Assembly (NCBI GenBank): GCA_021464415.1
Contig: CM038469.1
Coordinates: forward strand, 21,719,901 to 21,783,900
Direction: 5' to 3'
DNA length: 64,000 bases
Source of the DNA: Lonicera japonica
Taxonomy: Eukaryota; Streptophyta; Magnoliopsida; Dipsacales; Caprifoliaceae
The notes below the pieces were generated by a model. It was not told the origin of the DNA and searched no databases. It was given only the letters and a program-made list of their open reading frames with translations. Both the position numbers and the translations under genes were made by a program. Numbering within the stretch: position 1 is the stretch's first letter; every line of letters begins with the position of its first letter. Of this stretch, positions 53,796 to 64,000 are shown in pieces.

Positions 53796-55130
53796 TGAAA
53801 GAGATATGTCCTAGGACTATTCATAGATTATGATTTGTACTTGGATATCTTATGCTTATTGTTATTAATAAAGTTTGTTTCATTTTACTTTATGTTCTCT
53901 AATAAATAATATATATTAATACTAGTTCATCAAGTACGTGACTTGGTTGTGGGATACTAGTAATGTTATAATAATATTATTTTGATGTCCCTAATCATGT
54001 GTCAATAATCTAGGATCACATTGATATAATGATTAGAGTATGGGTCAGCTGATGACTATGTTCCACAAGTCATGGATATGGAGATATCAAGCTGAACACA
54101 CTGATACTTGTTAGGGAACAAAGTATTGGACTGACCCGCTTTGGGGACACTGCGAGGAGTGTTACATAATGTCATCAATGATGTTCCCCATTAGTGATGT
54201 CATATTATCCTCAGACCTGAGATCGTCATGGTTACCAACATAGGGATTAACATGACAGGCATCATCAAACGTTGCTCTTGATCGAGTAATTATAAAGATG
54301 ATGATCAAGCATACTATAAACTATGTAGAGGTATGTGGTTGATCAAGATGGGATTTGTCACTCTCATATAATGAGAGAGATATCTTTGGGCCCCTTGATA
54401 AGTATAATTAATATTTGCATGGCCATGCACAAGTGAGGTGTCATTTGTATAAGATTAATTATACTTAGAGATCAAAAAATAAAGATTGAACTATACAAGA
54501 ATGACACTTGCCTAGTCTTGTGTTCAATCTAGATATCGGTTGACAAAAGGGGTTAATATATGATATATCAATTTAAGGTTGTCTAGTTTTGACGTTTATA
54601 CCCTTTGGACAGTAGTAATGTTTTACTAGAGACCGCTTATTATTTGTATAATAAAACGAGCTTTTAATTATACTGCCAAAGAGTATAAACCTACAGGGTC
54701 GCACACCAAAACGAGTTGGATCAAAAACGAATTGAAGACGGACCAAGTTGGACTTGGGCCTAGTTCGTTTTGTTGCTTAGGGTTTCTCGCTAGGGTTCCC
54801 TTTTAAAAGGGAACCATTATTCTTCTTGGTCGTCTAAGGAGAGTTGTTGAGGCTAGAGAGGCGAAATAACTGAGAGAACCCTAAAAGGCGCTAGTACACC
54901 AAGCAAGGATCTGATCTTGTTCGTGCGTGCATACCGTAGAGGCGTCGTATTTTCTACGCTAAGACGACGACAACAGAAGGATCTGATCCATCGTATTCGT
55001 TTCATTAACTCGAAATCTCAAACAAGGTATGTCTTCTATCGATTTTATTGAGCAGAATAGATCCTAGGGTTTAATGATTAGTGCAAAAATTTGTGTATGT
55101 GATGCATGTTTGCTGCCCTAATCTATAACA
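53796..55130 (+). mobile_element. Solo LTR, 1335 bp (copy B), inside the DUF4283 pseudogene
   Basis: Same family and orientation as 22491-23823: TGAAAGAGATATGTCC start, TATAACA end, colinear throughout. The flanks are GTTGG (53791-53795) and ACTGG (55131-55135), a degraded duplication at best. Its TATA position reads cttttaaaaggg instead of cttataaaaggg. Confidence 0.8.
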
Positions 55131-55795
55131 ACTGGTTACTCGTTTTTCAGCCCTAGCCATTGATGGTGCTTTGGTTATGGGTACTCTTGAGTTTTTCAAC
55201 AACTTTAGGTATTGTTTCTGAGTTGGGATTGGCAGGTGTGTCAGCCTCAGCCTCAATTATCAGGATCTATTTTCCTAATTTAGCGTGCTTCTTGTTCAAT
55301 CCTGACCATAGTGCCTACCGTTTCCATATGCCCAGGTTATTCAGATTGCTCCTTATATTACTAGGGATTATGGTTGTGATCCACGTAGTTGAGTCACCTA
55401 ATTAAATCCGCTATTGATGATGATTTAGTAGAATACTATGAGGAAGACGCGGAGGAGGATGGTGAGTGTAGTGAGTTTGTGGCTGAATCTACGAGTCCCG
55501 ATGTTAAGACCTCGGCTCCCCAAGTTCCCCCCACAAACACTCCGTCGCCCATTCAAGTTCCATTTCAATCATTCTTTTTCATGTTGGGAGGCTATTGCCT
55601 CCTTTTCAACTGATGATGCATGGTTTACTACAGTAGTTTGGAAAGCTCAAAGAATATGAGTCACTAAAGAATGTAAAATGACTGAGATTCAAATGATAAT
55701 TCAGGCTACTAAGGCACCTCAGAGTGCTAAGAAATTGAACCATCCCTCAAAGCCATCCAATTATCATCTGCGGCCAACTAGGAAGAGCTGCTAAA
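55131..55795 (+). pseudogene. DUF4283-type pseudogene, 3' part
   Basis: Degenerate continuation of 53291-53795 after the solo LTR. An acidic stretch (YYEEDAEEDGECSEF), a Pro/Thr-rich segment (QVPPTNTPSPIQVP), then FSTDDAWFTTVV and a basic tail (KKLNHPSKPSNYHLRP) up to a stop near 55791, in shifting frames. This resembles the C-terminal region of LINE ORF1-like proteins, but I am less sure of it than of the 5' part. Confidence 0.4.
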
Positions 55796-57001
55796 TTCCC
55801 CTTTAATTTTTTCTTGTTTGTTTTGTTTCGGGGTTAAATTTTGCCAGCTTAGCTGCAAGTTGTTTTCTTCTCATCTTTCCTTTAAACTTATTTTGTTAGC
55901 CTTCAAATTTGAAAAGATAAAATAACATAATAAATATTAAATGTATAAAATAAGCACCAATACAGGCGCGTTTATCATAAACTACTTAATTGACCTCAAT
56001 TTTTTATTAACCAAATGGATGTAGTGTGTTATCAATACTATTTTCTGCATCTAATATTAATTACTCGTTTTTTATAAATCCTAAGAGCAAACCTTTTTTT
56101 TTGGGATTTTTTTTTAAAATATCTTCCCTCAATTCCACAATTTTCTCAAACAAATTTGAGCGCGTATTTCTTCCCCTAAATAAATGTATGAAGCACCATT
56201 ATTTCTCCCATTGCAAGAAAGATTGGCCTAACATATAAATAGATGTACATACTCATGTAAAGATTGCTCTACAAATAATCTCTAATTTGATTAAGAAAAC
56301 AAATACAAGAATCTCTTCTAATATCCACTCTCAACCATCAATGTAATAAAAAAATTAGCACAAAATTTCAAGTGGGCAAAATAAAAATAAATACAAGACC
56401 GAAATAGGTGATAGAGAGAGAATATTTCATGAGTGGAATTTGTTAGACCTGTTATTAACAATTGGCTCGTGTCAGTTTCATGTTGGGTTTTAACGGTGTC
56501 TCATTTTTGCCTCCACCGGCCCACACACGACATGATAAAGTATCGAGTTATATTTTCCTAATTTATAAACGACTCGGTTTGTTATCGGGTGACATGTATG
56601 ACACAACCGAATAGTACCAGTTAAGCATATATTTTTTTATTAAAAAAATTGAAATTTTCAATTTTTTTCTCTAGAAGCGAGATAAAAATATAACTAAAAT
56701 TACTTAAGAACAAGGGTGTCTGAAAATAGGTACAAACTAACAAGATCCAATAAACATTATTTGTATTAAAAGTAAAAAAAAAATTAACAAATCACCCGAA
56801 TTTGTTAAGTATAAACCCGTAACTGACCATTATCATTTGATGTTAAACGAGTGAATCTGATAACAACCCTAAGTCCTTAAGGGTTCACCCACTAATTTAT
56901 AATTAATTTTGTATCGATTTGTATCGTGTTTTCATGTAACGTGTGATTCTGCCATGTTTAGAATTTCTCTCTATATTATGGGCGCCTATGTGTGTGTGTG
57001 T

Positions 57002-57055
<54 letters not shown>

Positions 57056-57770
57056 GAAGGGGAGAGAAGGGTTTCTGAAATTGTTAAGATGGATAAGATT
57101 AATTGGGAATGAAAAAATAAATGATAGAATAAGGTAAATGTTGGGTTTTGTTGGCTTGAAATGTCTTTGAAATCAATGGAGAAAGGACAAAAGAAGTGAT
57201 GGAGTGATGTGACATAGCCATGAATTCTCTTAAATTTGAAATAGTTAATATGGAAAGGCTCTTTCCTGCAGCAAAGAATCCAGTTAAACTACTTTCGTAT
57301 GTACAATTCAAGTCTCCATACCTAGCATTAATTCTCTTGCATATATGAGATGAAACAATGCATGTTTAAGATGGTTCAAATTATTGAGAATGAAAAAAAA
57401 AATTATAGAAATAAGGAAAATGCGGGGAAGAGAAAATTAAAGTAGTTTACCACTGTAGTATGTATAAGGCCATTCGTTTCTCTTTAAACTTTTACTTTGA
57501 CTTGTATACTTTTATGAAACATTGATTTCAGCATTATTAATGCTAAAAGTAACAAGTTTTTTTACTTCTTTATATATTTTTTTATAATCTTTTTATACTG
57601 CGATATTTTATACACTGATTATATATGTGTGACTAAAGAATTGAGCCTCTCACTTTAAACACAAGGCAAAAAAAATTAAACCTTTTTGGGATGGATTTGA
57701 GAGTGGTAGTGAGAGAGAGTGAGCGAGAGGGATTGAAGAACGGGTTTCAAATGAGCCCTAGTTTGCCAAT
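55796..57770 (+). other. Block 2 of the segmental duplication, left part
   Basis: Non-coding. 56180-56283 and 57120-57660 resemble pieces of block 1 (see 25800-36730). A (GT)n(GA)n microsatellite lies at 56990-57050. No gene seen. Confidence 0.5.
56990..57050. repeat. Microsatellite (GT)n(GA)n
   Basis: tgtgtgtgtg followed by about 20 GA units, in the position that corresponds to the (TTC)n(GT)n tract at 30601 in block 1. Confidence 0.9.
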
Positions 57771-58943
57771 TACACTAAAATGGGTTTACGTAATTCCGAG
57801 GGTCAAAAAAATAAGATTGGGGTTTATGGCACGGATTATTTAATTGCCGTACCAAATATTAAAATTTTGTGCTCCATGCTTGTTGGACGGAATTGTCGCC
57901 TAGCATAAAATACTTTATGGCATGGACAATTTAGCTACTAAGGACGGCCAATCTTACCATCCCATATATGTACATATATGGCACAGATCAGTGCGGTTGT
58001 GCCATATATTTTGTCCCAAAAAATGATTTCTCTTGTAGTGTCTATTAGAATTTATGGTTGTTGATATTACGGATTGTCGTTAAGAATTTAAACATAATTT
58101 AAAAAAAAATTGAGCCTGTTCTTGTATATGGCATGAGATGATTGGTATAAAATATAATTGTGCGAAATGCGTTTTCTTTTGTTGCAACTGGGATTATAAA
58201 ATAGGATTGAAATATTGCTTTCAGATCCACTTTTGAGACGGCAAAGTCGTACATAAAACTTATATCAAAACTGTGCCATACATTTTTGTCCCAAAAAATG
58301 ATTTTTCTTGTAGTGTCTATTAGAATTTATGGTTGTTGATATTACGGATTGTTGTTAAGAATTTAAACATAATTTTAAAAAAAAATTGAGCCTGTTCTTG
58401 TATATGGCATGAGATGATTGGTATAAAATATAATTGTGCGAAATGCGTTTTCTTTTGTTGCAACTGGGATTATAAAATAGTATTGAAATATTGCTTTCAG
58501 ATCTACTTTTGAGACGGCAAAGTTGTACATAAAACTTATATCAAAACTGTGCCATACATCTTTGCAATATTTAGGACATTAGTATACGGCATGGTCTCTA
58601 ACATGTTGAATAACGTGCCAAAGTTGCGCGGGAAAAAATTGTGCCAAGTTATATATGACGGCAATATCCGTCCTGGAAATGTTTCTAATGGGATGGCAGG
58701 TGAGCCGTCCTCAATATTTTGGACCTCTCCTGTTATATTGGACGGAGGGGAAATCCGTGCTAAATACTCTTTTGGCACGGATTTTGCCGAGCCATAAAGT
58801 TTTTGCAACGCCACCCTAACGTGATTTCCCTATAACCGTCCCAACGTCATCCCAAAAAGTCATATGGGACGGCATTTAGACTTTTTGGGAAGGTTTTCTG
58901 CCGTCTCAAAAAGTGTGTGTGTGTGTGTGTGTTTTTTGTAGTG
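57771..58943. mobile_element. CACTA-type remnant with three end-like sequences
   Basis: TTGTAGTG termini (CACTACAA on the other strand) occur at about 58034-58041, 58312-58319 and 58936-58943; the first two are both preceded by tcccaaaaaatgatttctct or a close match. Short motifs tggcacgg, gacggca and ccgtcc recur in both orientations as subterminal repeats. A segment of about 280 bp (about 58010-58289) is tandemly duplicated at 58290-58560. The left end may be CACTAAAATGGG at 57773. No transposase. Confidence 0.5.
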
Positions 58944-59300
58944 TGTTGTAATTGTAATATTTGTTTGGTATTTATCAAGTAATATCTTGTGGTGAGAATA
59001 TTATAGTTGTCGAAATAATTGTTAATTAAGTATTTTAGGTTTATTAAGTAATATAGGTTGTTGAGTTTATATTTGTTTTTTTGTTTATTATTAGTTAGTA
59101 GTATAAGAAATCAACAGGTATATATAGTGTATTTGTTAAGTATTATAGGATGGTGAAATTGTAGATGTTATTGTAGTTAAATTTATGTTGACGCCAACTT
59201 AGTGTCCTTATTAAAAACAAAATTCAAAACTCTAGAATTAAGCAATCTTTAAACCGTACTAATTATAAGCTGAGGGATACAATCATTTTAAACATTGATT

Positions 59301-59717
59301 TGTAATGACCCAAAATATCCTATATCAGTAGTATAATGGAAAGATCCTTGGTTCATAAGTACCCAATTGGTTCTTAACTAGCAAGAGGTCTTTTGGGGGT
59401 GTCTTGGTGACTCCCGCCAAACAAACAAAACCGTGCGTCTCTGTACCAAAGCGGACAATGTCTAGGCTCGGGTCGTTACAGATGGTATCAGAGCGGACTC
59501 AGGACTATTAGCTCGTGACGTGTGGATATTGTAGGTCGGGTCTGTGTGGCTGACGGTGAGCCAGAATCAATGGATGCGGCTAGCTAGAGCCGAGATTAAT
59601 TGTGTGTGACCCTGACCTGACGAGAATGTCAAGGATTTAACGATCGAAGATTGTAAAGACCCAAAATATCCTTTCTAACTAGCAAGAGGCCTTTTGGAGG
59701 TGTCTTGGTGACTCACG
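59301..59717 (+). mobile_element. TRIM-like miniature LTR element, 3' LTR truncated
   Basis: A short LTR (59301-59480) starts TGTAATGACCCAAAATATCC and ends GGGTCGTTACA. Two bases later comes a perfect initiator-Met tRNA primer-binding site, TGGTATCAGAGC (59483-59494). After about 155 bp of interior a second, partial LTR begins at 59652 (TGTAAAGACCCAAAATATCC) and keeps ctaactagcaagagg and tgtcttggtgactc before it is lost near 59717. No coding capacity. Confidence 0.75.
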
Positions 59718-60799
59718 GCTTGAATTCCCAATATTTAATATTGTTTAACGTCAAAATGTCCAACAAGAGTAGTGTGCTTAATTTCACCACGTAGTTTAAA
59801 TCCTTAAGGCTAGTGTCTCACAATTGCTAGCATCCACATTTTATTTTCTCCTTGATGCAAAATATTATATTGTTTAAAAATATTACAAAAGTATAATAAC
59901 TACGATGATTATGACATGCAACTACCTTATTTATGATCCGTTTTTGTAAATGTTATTGTAGGATATAATTAATTACACTCCAAAAAAATATTCAAGTAAT
60001 TTCAAATTCCTCACAAATGGAAATAAAAAAAATTAAAAAAAATGTCAGCAGTGTTGAAGCCAGAAATTAGAGGGAGAGGGGGCATACATTGAAGACTAAA
60101 ATAAATGGAAATAAAAAAAATTATAAAAAATGTCAGCATAGATGTTGTTATCAAACTCAAGACCTTCTCCTAATCGGGAGTGAGTTCTGACCACTAAGTT
60201 AGTCCTAGTGGTAGAATTTAATTGAATCATAGTTAACTAGAAAAGGGATCACATTTCTTAAAACCTCGATCAAACTATTTAGAATCTAGTATTAATTTTA
60301 TATAAATATCATATAGTAGTAAATAAAAATATCATATTCATTGATTATATTTGAATTGTTTAATCCTAATTAATATAAAACTTGGTCTATTAGTCTATTA
60401 AGAATTGAAAATATTATTATATATTATTGTAGAGCACACTCCCATCACTTAAATCTCAAAATGCTTTCTCACGCCATTAAGAGAAAGGCATGTAAATAAA
60501 CTTTTTTTTTTTTCGGGGGGGGGGGGGCAATTTAGGAAGAAAATTCTTAAGCACATTTAGAGAATAGAAAATTGCCCCCCAAATGTAAGTGGTAGAGAAC
60601 TCATTTGAAATGCTAATTGTCATATAGGCCATTTTATTTATTTATTTATTTCAATAAAACTATGCATACAAAGAGTATATAAAAAAAACATTATAACTAG
60701 TATATAAAATGGCGTGTCAATTAATCCGATTAACCACTCAAATGCATATTGTATATTAAAATAATATTTTATGTGCCGAGCAATAAATTTTCTTCTTTT
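59718..60799 (+). other. Upstream region of the pectin acetylesterase gene
   Basis: Non-coding. An 80-90 bp spaced duplication of atggaaataaaaaaaattaa then aaaatgtcagca (60018-60050 and 60107-60135). A poly-T/poly-G run at 60500-60527. The part from 60560 resembles block 1 near 36600-36720. Confidence 0.5.
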
Positions 60800-60807
60800 T
60801 ATATAAA
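60800..60807 (+). promoter_or_regulatory. TATA box of the pectin acetylesterase gene
   Basis: TATATAAA, 142 nt upstream of the ATG at 60950. The leader between them is CT-rich (cttcccttctcttctac), as is common in plant 5' UTRs. Confidence 0.65.
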
Positions 60808-60949
60808 CCCTAACATGAAACTCTTGTATCCCACACATCTCTTCCCTTCTCTTCTACAATATTCTAATCTCTCTGTGTCTCTCTCACTAAAGGGTTTCCT
60901 TCAGAGCAAACCTCCCTTTTGCACAACTACTCCTTCCATCATATAGAAA

Positions 60950-63385
60950 ATGTTGAATGCAACATTCTCCTACATTCTTCTTCTTGTTGCAGTAAATTTA
61001 TTGATCAAAGCAAATGCTTCCCCTTCTTCTGTGAATCTCACACGTGTCTACTCAGCTGTTGCCAAAGGAGCAGGTAATTAATTAAAGGATAAATATAATT
61101 TCAACCTTAACCCCTTTTTTTTAAAAAAATTAATTTTACTCACATTTTCTTAAAACTTAATGTTCAGCTTATATTAACATTTCTTTTTAATTTTACGTCG
61201 CAGTTTGTCTTGATGGCAGTCCTCCGGCGTACCATTTTGACAAGGGAAAAGGAAAAGGAATCAACAATTGGTTGGTTCACTTAGAGGTATATATATATAT
61301 ATATGTATGTATGACAGTGCAATATAGATGCCATCTCAGAAATAAATTGATGATTTGCATATTTTTCAGGGTGGTGGATGGTGTAACTCAGTTGAAAAGT
61401 GCTCAAACCGTTCAAAAGACCCAACTGGTTTGGGGTCTTCCCATAAAATGGTACCAAGAGGTTTCTATGGGATTTTGAGCAACTCCAAGAAAGACAACCC
61501 AAGTAGGGATCATAAGACTTAAATATTAATGTATATGCATTATCACCTGATTCTCCTGGAAAAAACATAAAAATTTAGAAATATATATCTACATATATAT
61601 ATATATATATATGTATGTGTAGTCCTTAATTTCTAATTAATAATTAATTACTTGAAATTTCAGACTTTTATAACTGGAACAGAGTTATGGTTAGATATTG
61701 TGACGGGTCGTCTTTTACCGGTGACGCGGATAAAGTTCATCAAGTAAGTCGTTTTTAATTTTATTATTAATTATAAATCAATAAACCGAAATTTACCTTG
61801 ATACAATTCTCATATATGTATATAATTTATAGGGTTTTATTTAATAAATATGATATGATTGATTTTATAGGGGTCCGAAATTTACTTTAGAGGAGCAAGG
61901 GTGTTTGATGCTATCATGGAAGACCTTTTAGAAAGAGGAATGGAGGATGCATCAAATGTATAGTCTCCTGCTGATCTCTTCTCTCCTCTCTTACCCTCTT
62001 TACCTTTTTATTTTGAATTATATGTATCCCCTAATAATAATTGTTTTAAATAAATATTAGGCTCTTCTCTCTGGATGCTCAGCCGGTGGTTTGGCATCTA
62101 TATTGCACTGTGACAAATTTCGAGCATTGCTAGCCACCGAAGCTAGAGTAAAGTGTCTTTCGGATGGTGGATATTTTCTCCATGCGTAAGCTTTTAATAG
62201 GACCTTCCTCGCACACTGTCAATAACCTTCTTAATTTTGTAGTTTTTGTAATAAATTTGTAATTTCAAATTTTAGATTTCTGACTAGTTAAAACTCCTTA
62301 ACTCACAGGAAAGATTTCTATGGAGGATATCACTTTGAGTATAATACCTTCGATAAAGTTGTCAGCGTACATGTACTCTCTCTCTCTCTCTCTCTAATTA
62401 GATACTTTAACAATTTGTTTTGTTTAAATTATATCGCGGACATAAAGTTTTATATATGATCTATAATTTATAAAGTTTTGTATATAATTTATAATTTTTT
62501 TTTCTTCCGATCCATGCAGGGGTCAGAAAAGAATTTGCCACAAACTTGTACTTTGAAGATTAAACCAAGTTTGGTTAGAACAATTTTTTGTTATGTTACT
62601 TTCCACCTTATATTAAATATTCTACTGTATGAGAATAATACTTCATTTTATTTCAGTGTTTCTACCCACAAAACGTCGTTCAGCATATCCAAACGCCACT
62701 CTTTATTTTAAATTCACTCTTTGATGAGTGGCAGGTTAGATACCATCAATTCCATTTTTGAAAGGTTAATGATGTTTTCTTACTTTCGTTTATGAAACTC
62801 TTTGATTGATTTATAATTTTTTTCAGCTGGAGAACATTTTCGCGCTAACGTATCTACCGAAAGTTGGCCGCTCCTGGATAAAATGCCATAATAACACAGC
62901 CTACTGCTCATCTAGCCAACTCAAGAGATTGGAAGGTCACCTCCGGCCCTAAACTCTTTACACATTCTATTAATTCACAGCCTTTTTAGTCTACTAATTT
63001 TATAAATTTATGTTACTTGTGGGGTTATATTCAGGTCTACGGTCAGAATTCCTGAACACAATTTTGACTAGGTTAGGTAACCCTTCCTCTAGAGGCTGGT
63101 TCATCAATTCTTGTTATGATCATTGTCAATCTGTGTCTGGGCCCCGTTGGCTTGGACATAATGTGACACTGGATGACAAGGTATGTATGACAAAGTTATA
63201 TATATGTTTCTTTTCCATAAAATATTATTCTCTTCCTACTAACAATAAATCTAATGTGCATATATGCTTGTTTTGGTCCACAGACAATTTCCGTGGCGGT
63301 TGGGGATTGGTTTTATGACAAACGTGTTGTGCACTTGGTAGATCACAAATATAACTTGCCGCGTTTGTGTGTGCATGACAAATGA
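60950..63385 (+). CDS. PAE: Pectin acetylesterase (CE13 family), 12 exons
   Basis: Removes acetyl esters from homogalacturonan in the cell wall, which changes pectin gelling and its access to other enzymes. Exons: 60950-61073, 61204-61286, 61370-61502, 61664-61743, 61871-61957, 62061-62185, 62309-62366, 62520-62573, 62657-62734, 62827-62935, 63035-63180, 63284-63385; all introns are GT-AG and all phases agree. The spliced frame is 392 residues, the usual family length. Residues 1-23 are a signal peptide. Family marks: LEGGGWC (68-74), [14 protein letters not shown] with nucleophile Ser176, LFDEWQ with Asp271, and NSCYDHCQ with His340, completing the Ser-Asp-His triad; paired cysteines are kept. 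No stop, frameshift or lost catalytic residue is seen, so the gene is probably functional. The symbol is the family name; I cannot assign a numbered ortholog. Confidence 0.92.
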
Positions 63386-64000
63386 ACGAAAGTCCGGCCA
63401 ATCCTAGCAATAATTGTAATATGGCATTAGTTCACGAACAACTTTGTATTATTTTGCCTCTCTTCTGTCCTCGAAAACCTTTATTGCATGCAGTTAGAAA
63501 TATGATTATCCATTTTTGGCTTATTTTTTTTGTTTTATGTAATCTAAGTTTGAAGGATGAGTTTATGCAGTGAAAAGTTTGATAAAACTTTTCTCTAAAT
63601 TATCTATTACTCCTAATATATATATATATATTTACGTCATGAGCACCCTTTTATACGTGTGTGTGTGTGTGTGTATATCATGGGGAAAAATGCATGTATC
63701 ATTATATTCCTGCAATGGTATTCTCCATAAGTAATACAAAACCGATTTATCAAAACTAAAATAAAACCTAATTTTCATGAAACAAAATAAAAGGAGGCCC
63801 CACACAGACACTTGAGTGAAAGATAACTTGTAGAAAGAGGTCTTCACAATTTTACATACCCAAAATACAGATTTTATAAATTTTCAACGATTTTGTGCCA
63901 TGCATGTGGGAAGACCAATTTAATTTTGCAATTTTTTTACGTATCTAGAATAATAATTTTATATTTTTCAATTTTTATTACCAAATAAATTCTGACAATG
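63386..64000 (+). other. 3' flank of the pectin acetylesterase gene
   Basis: Contains the presumed 3' UTR, with T-rich stretches near 63520-63540 and an AT/GT microsatellite at 63615-63680. No gene or repeat boundary is visible. Confidence 0.5.

Noticed and set aside
59483..59494. Possible tRNA gene fragment (TGGTATCAGAGC)
   Set aside because: It follows a TG...CA LTR at the right distance and is the standard primer-binding site, not part of a tRNA gene.

Overview
The window looks like nuclear DNA of a flowering plant, probably a eudicot. It is AT-rich, it is full of Ty1/copia, Ty3/gypsy (Athila-type), hAT, CACTA, Helitron-like and MITE sequences, and its two host genes have spliced GT-AG introns and plant-specific products. 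I cannot name the species. Most of the window is nested mobile DNA. Two host genes are intact by reading-frame logic: a two-exon secreted defensin-like peptide (10140-13974) and a twelve-exon pectin acetylesterase (60950-63385), both on the + strand.

Layout. 1-9803: the 3' part of a CACTA (En/Spm) element, with a broken Transposase_24-like gene and inverted subterminal repeats. A 6.15 kb hAT element (3396-9549, 8-bp target duplication CTTAAGTG) sits inside those repeats, and its transposase gene is itself split by a 1.67 kb solo LTR (5331-6997). 10053-13974: the defensin-like gene; its 3.5 kb intron holds a minus-strand copia remnant and an LTR-like stretch. 14112-19942: a complete but broken copia element (target duplication AAAAG). 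19948-25799: mostly non-coding, with a 1.33 kb solo LTR (22491-23823, CTAGG) and a Helitron-like 3' end.

25800-36730: a non-coding block that is colinear with the DNA upstream of the pectin acetylesterase gene (about 56170-60790). It has been opened by two Helitron-like insertions, which carry a non-autonomous LTR element (26443-29570, GATAC), a tandem-repeat MITE and a 2.57 kb solo LTR (33054-35626, TAAGG). 36740-39820: three foldback or TIR elements. 39829-52503: a complete Athila-type gypsy element with near-identical LTRs (GGGGG). Its gag and pol are interrupted by stops, but its extra 3' ORF is open. 53290-55795: a DUF4283/zinc-knuckle pseudogene split by a second copy of the 1.33 kb LTR. 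55800-60790: the second copy of the duplicated block, with CACTA-type ends and a TRIM remnant. 60800-63385: the pectin acetylesterase gene.

The most unusual signals are these. (1) Three unrelated LTR or LTR-like sequences carry arrays of short palindromes just upstream of a TATA-like motif; two share the core TGATCGATCA with different flanks. (2) A module of about 110 nt recurs in three different retroelement contexts. (3) The paralogous block gives apparent empty sites for two Helitron-like insertions. All coordinates and splice sites come from reading the sequence by eye; no alignment or database search was run.
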